A stretch of DNA of 5,782 bases from Prevotella sp. (lineage in GTDB: Bacteria; Bacteroidota; Bacteroidia; Bacteroidales; Bacteroidaceae): positions 1 through 5,782 of the forward strand of contig JAJQAI010000279.1 of the NCBI GenBank assembly GCA_021203915.1. Direction: 5' to 3'. The position numbers and the translations under genes were made by a program. Shown here piece by piece: positions 1-5,782 of the stretch (position 1 is its first letter; every line of letters starts with the position of its first letter). The notes beneath the pieces are model-generated. The model saw nothing but the letters and a program-made list of their open reading frames with translations, searched no databases and was not told the DNA's origin.

Positions 1-1836
1 ATAGTAGGCTATATAGGAAATAAGGATGCCTACCCAATCCTTCTTAAAGGATTAGGACGCCTTGAATATCGTGGCTATGATTCCGCGGGTGTAGCCCTAC
101 TTAACTCAAATGGAGAACTTAGTGTTTACAAGGCAAAAGGTAAGGTAAGCGCCTTAAAAGAATATTGTCAAGAAAAAGATACCTCAGGAACTTCTGGCAT
201 GGCCCATACGCGTTGGGCTACCCATGGTGAGCCTTCTTCACTTAATGCTCACCCTCATTACTCTGAGTCCATGAACTTAGCAATTATCCATAATGGGATA
301 ATTGAAAATTATGCAGATCTTAAGCGTAACCTTGAATCCAAAGGGGTTACTTTCCGCTCTGGAACGGATACTGAGGTACTAGTGCAACTTATAGAGTATG
401 TACAGTCAAAGAAAAACTTAGATTTACTTACCTGTGTTCAAGTAGCCCTTCATGAGGTTATAGGAGCTTATGCTATCGCTCTTATGGATAAGCGCGAGCC
501 CAATCAAATAATAGCTGCTTGTAAGCAAAGCCCGCTAGTTATTGGAGTGGGGGAGGATGAATTCTTTTTAGCCTCTGATGCAAGTCCTATAGTTGAGCAT
601 ACCGATAAAGTAGCCTACCTTGAGGATGGCAGTATAGCTCTAATGAGAAGGGGTGAAGAGCTAAAGGTTGTAAGTATACTTAATAAAGAGATCTTACCTC
701 AGATTCAAACCATTGCCCTAAACCTTGGACAAATAGAAAAAGGTGGCTATCCTCACTTTATGCTTAAAGAAATATTTGAGCAGCCAGAATGCATTACTAA
801 CTGTATGCGCGGTAGGGTGAGTATTGATGAGGAGCGTGTAATCCTAAGTTCTGTTTTAGACTATAAAGAGCAAATCCTAGGAGCTAAAAGAATAGTAATA
901 GTAGCTTGCGGGACTTCCTGGCATGCAGGACTAATAGGAAAGCAAATTATAGAAAGCCTATGTAGAATTCCGGTTGAGGTGGAATACGCTAGTGAGTTTA
1001 GATACCGCAACCCCGTAATGAGGAACTCGGATTTAGTTATTGCTATATCGCAAAGTGGTGAAACAGCCGATACACTGGCTGCCGTAAAGCTAGCTAAAGG
1101 GGCTGGAGCATTTATTTTTGGAATATGTAATGCCGTTGGCTCAAGTATTCCAAGAGCTACAAATACTGGAGCTTATATACACGTAGGACCAGAGATTGGT
1201 GTGGCCTCAACAAAGTCGTTTACCGGACAGGTTACAGTTCTTACAATGCTAGCTCTAGCCATAGCTAAGGAAAAGGGAACAGTTGATAAGGAAACTTACT
1301 CTTTGCTAGTTCGAGAGCTCAGCCTTATACCCGAAAAGATGACAAAGATTTTAAAGCTAAACGATAGAATTGCTTCCTTAAGTAAGGTCTTCACCTACGC
1401 TAGAAACTTCCTATACTTAGGACGTGGATATAGCTATCCTGTTGCTCTTGAGGGAGCCCTTAAACTTAAGGAAATAAGCTATATACACGCTGAAGGCTAT
1501 CCGGCTGCTGAGATGAAACATGGACCAATAGCACTAATAGATTCAGATATGCCTGTTGTGGTAATAGCAACGCGCAACTCTATGTATGAAAAGGTGCTCA
1601 ATAATATTCAAGAGGTTAAGGCCCGTAAGGGTAAGGTAATAGCCCTTGTCACTGAAGGTGATGATACCATCAGTAAAATCGCCGATGAGGTAATAGAACT
1701 TCCCGATACGCTAGAGTGTTTAGAACCACTCTTAGCTACAATTCCTTTACAACTTCTAGCATACCATATTGCAGTGTGTAAGGGAATGGATGTTGACCAA
1801 CCAAGGAATCTAGCCAAGTCAGTGACTGTGGAATAA
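1..1836 (+). CDS. glmS: Glutamine--fructose-6-phosphate aminotransferase (isomerizing), 5' end cut off
   Basis: The enzyme makes glucosamine-6-phosphate from fructose-6-phosphate and glutamine in the cytoplasm, the first step towards UDP-GlcNAc for peptidoglycan and lipid A. The reading frame is open from base 1 and begins IVGYIGNKDAYP, so only about three codons (expected Met-Cys-Gly, including the catalytic N-terminal Cys) lie outside the window. The visible 611 residues give ~614 in total, close to the ~609 of E. coli. The N-terminal class II glutaminase domain shows LEYRGYDSAG, HTRWATHGEP (Arg at codon 71), HNGIIENY (oxyanion Asn/Gly) and TDTE. The two SIS sugar-isomerase domains show CGTSWHAG, SQSGETADTL, GPEIGVASTKSF, GRGYSYPVALEGALKLKEIS (catalytic Glu at codon 491), EMKHGP (His at codon 507) and the C-terminal DQPRNLAKSVTVE with the sugar-binding Lys at codon 606. 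All expected catalytic residues in view are intact. The ATG at 199 is internal, not the start. No glmS ribozyme can be assessed because upstream DNA is missing. Confidence 0.97.
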   Translation: MVGYIGNKDAYPILLKGLGRLEYRGYDSAGVALLNSNGELSVYKAKGKVSALKEYCQEKDTSGTSGMAHTRWATHGEPSSLNAHPHYSESMNLAIIHNGIIENYADLKRNLESKGVTFRSGTDTEVLVQLIEYVQSKKNLDLLTCVQVALHEVIGAYAIALMDKREPNQIIAACKQSPLVIGVGEDEFFLASDASPIVEHTDKVAYLEDGSIALMRRGEELKVVSILNKEILPQIQTIALNLGQIEKGGYPHFMLKEIFEQPECITNCMRGRVSIDEERVILSSVLDYKEQILGAKRIVIVACGTSWHAGLIGKQIIESLCRIPVEVEYASEFRYRNPVMRNSDLVIAISQSGETADTLAAVKLAKGAGAFIFGICNAVGSSIPRATNTGAYIHVGPEIGVASTKSFTGQVTVLTMLALAIAKEKGTVDKETYSLLVRELSLIPEKMTKILKLNDRIASLSKVFTYARNFLYLGRGYSYPVALEGALKLKEISYIHAEGYPAAEMKHGPIALIDSDMPVVVIATRNSMYEKVLNNIQEVKARKGKVIALVTEGDDTISKIADEVIELPDTLECLEPLLATIPLQLLAYHIAVCKGMDVDQPRNLAKSVTVE

Positions 1837-1882
1837 GGGGGAAAGAAGAAAATGTGCCCCCATTTAATATAATCTTCAACTA
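1837..1882 (+). other. glmS / PurF-like spacer with a G5/C5 inverted repeat
   Basis: This 46-base spacer starts right after the glmS stop codon with five G (1837-1841). Fifteen mostly purine bases later come five C (1857-1861), followed by an AT-rich run up to the next start. In RNA the two runs could form a short five-pair GC stem, perhaps extended by two A-U pairs across a bulge. There is no U-tract after it, so it is a poor intrinsic terminator. It could instead be an mRNA processing or stability element, or chance. I see no Bacteroidota -33/-7 promoter (TTTG / TAnnTTTG) and no Shine-Dalgarno sequence just before the ATG at 1883. Confidence 0.3.
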
Positions 1883-3778
1883 ATGGAACCTATTAAGCAT
1901 GAGTGTGGGGTCGCAATGGTAAGGCTTCTTAAGCCATTGCAGTACTATCAGCAAAAATACGGCACGTGGATGTACGGGCTCAACAAACTCTATCTTATGA
2001 TGGAGAAGCAGCACAATCGTGGTCAAGAAGGTGCTGGTATGGCTTGCGTTAATCTAGATGCAGTTCCAGGCTCAGAATATATGTTTAGAGAGCGTGCTGA
2101 TGGACACAATGCTATTACGGAGATTTTCTCCTCGGTTCAAAAGAACTTCTCTTCCCTTACACCTAAACAGCTTTCTAACGTTGATTATGCCAAGAAAAAC
2201 CTTCCCTTTGTAGGTGAGCTATACATGGGGCATCTTAGGTATTCCACTACTGATAAGCGCGGTCTTTCTTACGTACATCCCTTCCTTAGAAGAAACAACT
2301 GGAGGGCAAAAAATCTATGCCTTTGCGGAAATTTCAATATGACCAATATCGATGAGATTTTTGCAAAAATAGTCCGTCACGGACAATCCCCAAGAATCTA
2401 TAGCGATAGTTATATAACCCTAGAACTTATGGGTCACCGTCTTGATAGAGAAGTTGAACGTAATTTCCAAGAAGCCATCTTACTTGGACTTAAAGATCAA
2501 GATATCACCCGCTATATAGAAGATAATGTAAAGATGGGTAATGTCCTACGCTCCACAATGGAGGATTTTGATGGAGGTTATGTAATGTGTGGTCTAACGG
2601 GCAGTGGAGAGATGTTCTCAATGCGGGACCCATGGGGTATACGTCCTGTGTTTTGGTATCAAAATGATGAAATTATAGCTCTAGCTAGTGAGCGTCCTGT
2701 TCTTCAGACGACCTTTGACTTAGAGTGTGATGATATTAAGGAATTAGATGCAGGTTGTGCTCTAATAGTTAATCGTCATGGAGGAAGTAGCGTAGAAAGG
2801 ATACTTGAGAGTAAGGGTGATTATAAATGCAGTTTTGAGCGCATTTATTTTAGCCGTGGTTCAGATAGAGATATATATAAAGAGCGTAAAAAACTAGGTG
2901 AACAACTAACTCCACTTATCCTAAAGGCTATTGATGCTGATACCGAGCATACAGTATTTTCTTTTATTCCAAATACGGCTGAGGTGGCCTTTTACGGAAT
3001 GCTAGGTGGTTTTAAGCGTTATTTAAATGACGAAAAAATAAAGTTTATCCAAAATCTTGACCATAGGCCAACTGAGGATGAACTAAAAAAAATCATGCAC
3101 CAATATGTCCGCAGTGAAAAGGTAGCTTGGAAAGATATAAAACTGCGCACCTTTATTACCGAAGGAGCCTCCCGTATTGATTTAGCCTCTCATGTTTACG
3201 ATGTAACATACGAGTCCCTAACACCATATGAGGATAACCTCGTAATAATAGACGACAGTATAGTGCGTGGAACAACACTTAAGGAAAGTATTCTAAAAAT
3301 CTTGGATCGTCTGCATCCAAAGAAGATTGTGATTGTGAGCTCTTCACCTCAAATCCGCTATCCAGACTATTATGGTATTGATATGCCGAGTTTGGAGGAG
3401 TTTTGCGCTTTTAGAGCAACTATCGAGCTCTTAAAAGAGCGCGGAATGTACCAATTAATAGAGGATACTTATAACCTTTGTAAAAAGGAAATAAAGCTCT
3501 CCAAAGATAAGATGGTAAATAGGGTTCGCGATATATATAAACCCTTTAGTGTTGATGAGATAAATTCAAAAATTGTTGAGATGCTCCGCCCTCAGGGTAT
3601 GAAAACACCCGTTGAGATTGTCTATCAGTCAATAGAAGGACTGCATGAGGCAATACCAGGGCATAAAGGAGATTGGTATTTTACTGGTAACTATCCAACA
3701 CCAGGAGGAGTAAAACTAGTGAACAAGGCCTTTATCAACTATATTGAGAAGATTTATCAATATGAGCAGAAATTCTAA
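1883..3778 (+). CDS. Long, divergent amidophosphoribosyltransferase (PurF-like), 631 aa
   Basis: By homology it transfers glutamine-derived ammonia to PRPP, giving 5-phosphoribosylamine, the first step of purine synthesis. The start at 1883 is fixed by an in-frame stop at 1865 and puts the likely catalytic Cys8 (HECGVAM) after a seven-residue propeptide. The class II glutaminase domain (about 8-300) has QHNRGQEGAG, GHLRYST (Arg119), CGNFNMTN (Asn150), SDS (Asp175) and RDPWGIRP. The phosphoribosyltransferase domain (about 315-530) has CSFERIYFSRG, PNTAEVAFYG (363-372), RTFI (422-425) and the PRPP loop VIIDDSIVRGTT (Asp457, Asp458). The end, EIVYQSIEGLHEAIPGHKGD then WYFTGNYPTP, matches the tail of standard PurF. 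Standard PurF is ~470-510 residues; extra sequence lies in the glutaminase domain (around 20-30 and 55-115) and before RTFI (~375-415). Three of the four Bacillus-type Fe-S cysteines are absent. It resembles a Bacteroidetes family annotated as amidophosphoribosyltransferase, possibly beside a standard PurF elsewhere, so purF is not assigned. Family call strong; exact reaction inferred. Confidence 0.88.
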   Translation: MEPIKHECGVAMVRLLKPLQYYQQKYGTWMYGLNKLYLMMEKQHNRGQEGAGMACVNLDAVPGSEYMFRERADGHNAITEIFSSVQKNFSSLTPKQLSNVDYAKKNLPFVGELYMGHLRYSTTDKRGLSYVHPFLRRNNWRAKNLCLCGNFNMTNIDEIFAKIVRHGQSPRIYSDSYITLELMGHRLDREVERNFQEAILLGLKDQDITRYIEDNVKMGNVLRSTMEDFDGGYVMCGLTGSGEMFSMRDPWGIRPVFWYQNDEIIALASERPVLQTTFDLECDDIKELDAGCALIVNRHGGSSVERILESKGDYKCSFERIYFSRGSDRDIYKERKKLGEQLTPLILKAIDADTEHTVFSFIPNTAEVAFYGMLGGFKRYLNDEKIKFIQNLDHRPTEDELKKIMHQYVRSEKVAWKDIKLRTFITEGASRIDLASHVYDVTYESLTPYEDNLVIIDDSIVRGTTLKESILKILDRLHPKKIVIVSSSPQIRYPDYYGIDMPSLEEFCAFRATIELLKERGMYQLIEDTYNLCKKEIKLSKDKMVNRVRDIYKPFSVDEINSKIVEMLRPQGMKTPVEIVYQSIEGLHEAIPGHKGDWYFTGNYPTPGGVKLVNKAFINYIEKIYQYEQKF

Positions 3779-3804
3779 AGAAAAATTTTTTTAACGACAT
3801 ACTT
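3779..3804 (+). other. PurF-like / carA spacer with an A5T7 tract
   Basis: These 26 bases hold five A (3781-3785) directly followed by seven T (3786-3792). Such a tract bends DNA, but it has no GC stem in front, so it does not look like an intrinsic terminator. No Shine-Dalgarno sequence precedes the carA ATG. An octamer, TACTTATG at 3800-3807, faintly resembles the Bacteroidota -7 box but overlaps the start codon and is not credible as a promoter for this gene. Confidence 0.25.
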
Positions 3805-4878
3805 ATGCGAAATGTAACTTTGGTCCTAGAGGATGGCACTGAGTTTAAGGGTAAGTCCTTTGGCTATGATGCACCAATAGGTGGTGAGGTCGTTTTTAAC
3901 ACTGCCATGGTGGGTTATCCAGAGAGTCTAACCGACCCATCCTATGCAGGCCAACTCATGGTTCTAACCTACCCGCTAGTAGGTAATTATGGAGTACCTC
4001 CCGTAGATGTTTCTAAAGAGGGTATACCCACATTTATAGAAAGCGATAAGATACACGCCTCGGCAATAATAGTAGCTGACTATAGCTGGGAGTATTCTCA
4101 TTGGAATGCTCAGCAAAGCCTTGCCTCATGGTTAAAGAATGAAAAAGTAACGGGTGTTACAGGAATTGACACGCGTGAGCTTACCAAAGTTCTTAGAGCC
4201 CATGGTGTTATGATGGGAAAGATTCTTTTTGACGATGAAAAAGATAATATCCCAGAGGCTGTTTATGAGGGTGTAAACTTTGTTGAAAAGGTAAGCTGTA
4301 AAGAGGTTATTCATTATAATGAGGGGGCAGGTAAAAAGGTCATCTTAGTTGATTGTGGCGTTAAAAATAATATTATACGTTGCTTGATAGCGCGTGGTGT
4401 TGAGGTTATAAGAGTACCATGGAATTATGACTATACTTCCAAAGCCTTTGATGGTCTTTTTTTAGCTAATGGTCCTGGTAATCCGGATATGTGTCAAGAG
4501 ACAGTAGAGATTATCCGCAAGCATATGAATGCTTCTAGAAAACCAATTTGTGGTATATGTATGGGTAATCAACTTCTTGCTAAAGCAGGTGGAGCTAAAA
4601 TCTATAAGCTTAAGTATGGTCACCGCTCTCACAACCAACCCGTTCGCATGGTAGGTACTGATTCCTGTTATGTAACTAGTCAAAATCACGGCTATGCCGT
4701 TGATGCTAGAACACTAGGGAAAGATTGGGAGGAACTCTTCGTTAATATGAATGATGGAAGTAACGAGGGCATTCGTCATAAAACGAATCCTTGGTTCTCA
4801 AGCCAATTCCACCCAGAGGCTAGCTCAGGTCCTGTAGATACAGAGTTTATGTTTGATAAATTTATAGAAGCTCTTTAA
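3805..4878 (+). CDS. carA: Carbamoyl-phosphate synthase small (glutaminase) subunit
   Basis: CarA hydrolyses glutamine and channels the ammonia to CarB for carbamoyl phosphate synthesis, feeding pyrimidines and arginine in the cytoplasm. It is complete at 357 residues, slightly shorter than E. coli CarA (382). The N-terminal small-chain domain (about 1-140) carries [47 protein letters not shown] and [12 protein letters not shown]. The class I glutaminase domain (about 175-355) carries ANGPGNPD (222-227 for NGPGNP), the nucleophile elbow GICMGNQ with Cys252, [21 protein letters not shown], and FHPE with His336 and Glu338, so the catalytic triad is complete. The elbow has Asn255 where E. coli and animals have His. 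Several strings (SHW, TSQNHG, DW..LF.N, SNEGI.H) resemble the glutaminase part of animal CAD. The gene ends one base before carB, as expected for subunits made together. No other in-frame ATG occurs in the 26-base gap. Pyrimidine or arginine control cannot be judged from this stretch. Confidence 0.97.
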   Translation: MRNVTLVLEDGTEFKGKSFGYDAPIGGEVVFNTAMVGYPESLTDPSYAGQLMVLTYPLVGNYGVPPVDVSKEGIPTFIESDKIHASAIIVADYSWEYSHWNAQQSLASWLKNEKVTGVTGIDTRELTKVLRAHGVMMGKILFDDEKDNIPEAVYEGVNFVEKVSCKEVIHYNEGAGKKVILVDCGVKNNIIRCLIARGVEVIRVPWNYDYTSKAFDGLFLANGPGNPDMCQETVEIIRKHMNASRKPICGICMGNQLLAKAGGAKIYKLKYGHRSHNQPVRMVGTDSCYVTSQNHGYAVDARTLGKDWEELFVNMNDGSNEGIRHKTNPWFSSQFHPEASSGPVDTEFMFDKFIEAL

Positions 4879-4879
4879 G

Positions 4880-5782
4880 ATGAAATCCGAAGATATAAAG
4901 AAAGTTCTACTTTTGGGCTCTGGAGCACTTAAGATAGGAGAGGCAGGAGAGTTTGACTATTCTGGTTCACAAGCCTTAAAAGCTTTAAGGGAAGAAGGGG
5001 TTAGTACAATACTTATAAACCCTAATATCGCAACGGTGCAGACCTCCGAAGGTGTTGCCGATAAGATATATTTCCTACCTGTTCAGCCATACTTTGTAGA
5101 AAGAGTAATCCAAAAAGAACGTCCAGATGGAATACTTCTATCCTTTGGTGGACAAACAGCTCTAAACTGCGGTGTTGAACTCTTTAAGGGGGGAATACTT
5201 GAAAAGTATGGAGTAAGGGTTTTAGGTACACCAGTTCAAGCCATAATGGATACCGAAGATCGTGAGCTCTTTATTGAGCGTCTAAGTGAGATAGATGTTA
5301 AAACCATAAAGAGCGAAGCTTGTGAGGATATTGATTCAGCCCGTAAGGCTGCCGAGCGTCTGGGCTACCCCGTTATAATACGTGCTGCCTATGCTCTAGG
5401 TGGTCTTGGAAGTGGCTTTTGCGATAACGAAGAAGAACTTAATAAGCTAGCTGAAAAAGCCTTTAGCTTTTCGCCTCAGGTACTAGTTGAAAAGAGCTTA
5501 AAAGGTTGGAAGGAAATTGAATACGAGGTTGTCCGTGACCGTTATGATAACTGTATAACGGTTTGTAATATGGAAAATTTCGATCCCCTTGGAATACATA
5601 CAGGAGAGAGTATCGTTATTGCTCCATCGCAGACACTAACCAACAGCGAATATCATAAACTTCGTGCTCTTTCTATTAAAATCATACGCCATGTAGGCAT
5701 CGTAGGAGAGTGTAACGTTCAGTTTGCCTTTGATCCAAAAAGCGAAGATTACCGCGTTATTGAGGTTAATGCTCGTTTAAGT
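4880..5782 (+). CDS. carB: Carbamoyl-phosphate synthase large subunit, N-terminal part, 3' end cut off
   Basis: CarB makes carbamoyl phosphate from bicarbonate, two ATP and the ammonia delivered by CarA. The frame runs open from ATG 4880 to the window edge, giving 301 of an expected ~1,070 residues; an in-frame TAG at 4865 excludes an earlier start. This part is the carboxyphosphate half: a pre-ATP-grasp region (about 1-125) with [32 protein letters not shown] and [13 protein letters not shown], then the first ATP-grasp domain with TEDRELF (Arg128), [13 protein letters not shown] (Arg168 and the glycine-rich loop), [49 protein letters not shown] and VIEVNARLS (Glu295, Asn297, Arg299, the metal/nucleotide ligands). 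These match E. coli Arg129, Arg169, Glu299, Asn301 and Arg303. The wording is closer to animal CAD ([30 protein letters not shown]) than to E. coli. The second ATP-grasp half and the regulatory domain lie beyond the window. Confidence 0.97.
   Translation, partial: MKSEDIKKVLLLGSGALKIGEAGEFDYSGSQALKALREEGVSTILINPNIATVQTSEGVADKIYFLPVQPYFVERVIQKERPDGILLSFGGQTALNCGVELFKGGILEKYGVRVLGTPVQAIMDTEDRELFIERLSEIDVKTIKSEACEDIDSARKAAERLGYPVIIRAAYALGGLGSGFCDNEEELNKLAEKAFSFSPQVLVEKSLKGWKEIEYEVVRDRYDNCITVCNMENFDPLGIHTGESIVIAPSQTLTNSEYHKLRALSIKIIRHVGIVGECNVQFAFDPKSEDYRVIEVNARLS

Noticed and set aside
1608..1817. Minus-strand reading frame of 69 codons opposite the glmS 3' end
   Set aside because: It lies wholly within conserved glmS sequence, and its product has no recognisable domain; it is a shadow of the coding strand.
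199..1836. A shorter glmS starting at the ATG at 199
   Set aside because: The same frame is open back to base 1 and encodes the conserved glutaminase N-terminus (IVGYIG, LEYRGYDSAG). The ATG is the Met just before HTRWATHG, deep inside the domain.
1852..1872. Six-codon leader-like frame (MCPHLI) in the glmS / PurF-like gap
   Set aside because: It is too short to judge, has no run of regulatory codons and no paired alternative hairpins, so there is nothing to support attenuation.
3781..3792. A5T7 tract as a transcription terminator
   Set aside because: The T run has no GC-rich stem before it, and the next gene starts 12 bases on in an apparent operon.
3800..3807. TACTTATG as a Bacteroidota -7 promoter box before carA
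   Set aside because: It overlaps the carA start codon, differs from TAnnTTTG, and no TTTG stands at the right distance upstream.
4132..4314. Minus-strand reading frame of 60 codons opposite carA
   Set aside because: It overlaps conserved carA coding sequence, resembles no known protein and has no start context; chance frame.
4462..4689. Minus-strand reading frame of 75 codons opposite carA
   Set aside because: It lies opposite the most conserved part of the CarA glutaminase domain, whose codon constraints explain the open frame.
1..5782. Hidden mobile element, CRISPR array, tRNA or phage system
   Set aside because: Over 98% of the window is coding sequence of four conserved enzymes with even composition; there are no terminal repeats, regular spaced repeats, tRNA-like folds or foreign-looking patches.

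Overview
The window is a stretch of bacterial core metabolism with four plus-strand genes and almost no spare DNA. In order they are glmS (5' end cut by the window edge), a long PurF-type amidophosphoribosyltransferase, carA, and the first ~300 codons of carB (3' end cut off). Gaps are 46, 26 and 1 nt, with no visible terminator that would clearly split the series, so the genes probably form one transcript. No RNA gene, mobile element, CRISPR array, prophage or transferred segment was seen.

The organism is most likely a member of the Bacteroidota, probably Bacteroidales. The base composition is moderately AT-rich (around 40% GC by eye). None of the three visible start codons has a Shine-Dalgarno sequence. 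The order glmS / ~630-aa PurF-like protein / carA / carB, and many signature strings in the proteins (for example the GICMGNQ elbow in CarA and CGNFNMTN in the PurF-like protein), match what I remember of Bacteroides-type homologues. This placement rests on memory, not a database search, and the genus cannot be named. Ile AUA and Leu CUA codons are frequent.

Layout: 1-1836 glmS; 1837-1882 a short spacer with a G5/C5 inverted repeat; 1883-3778 the PurF-like gene; 3779-3804 a spacer with an A5T7 tract; 3805-4878 carA; one base; 4880-5782 the start of carB.

All the encoded enzymes use glutamine amide nitrogen. GlmS makes glucosamine-6-phosphate for the cell envelope. The PurF-like enzyme is expected to make 5-phosphoribosylamine from PRPP for purines. 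CarA strips ammonia from glutamine and passes it to CarB, which makes carbamoyl phosphate for pyrimidines and arginine. The cluster therefore gathers first-step glutamine-consuming enzymes of amino sugar, purine and pyrimidine/arginine synthesis.

The most notable points are the divergence of the PurF-like protein from standard PurF (extra length, altered oxyanion and flexible-loop motifs, loss of three Fe-S cysteines) and the strong resemblance of CarA and CarB to the fused animal CAD enzyme. I did not find a clearly undescribed system.
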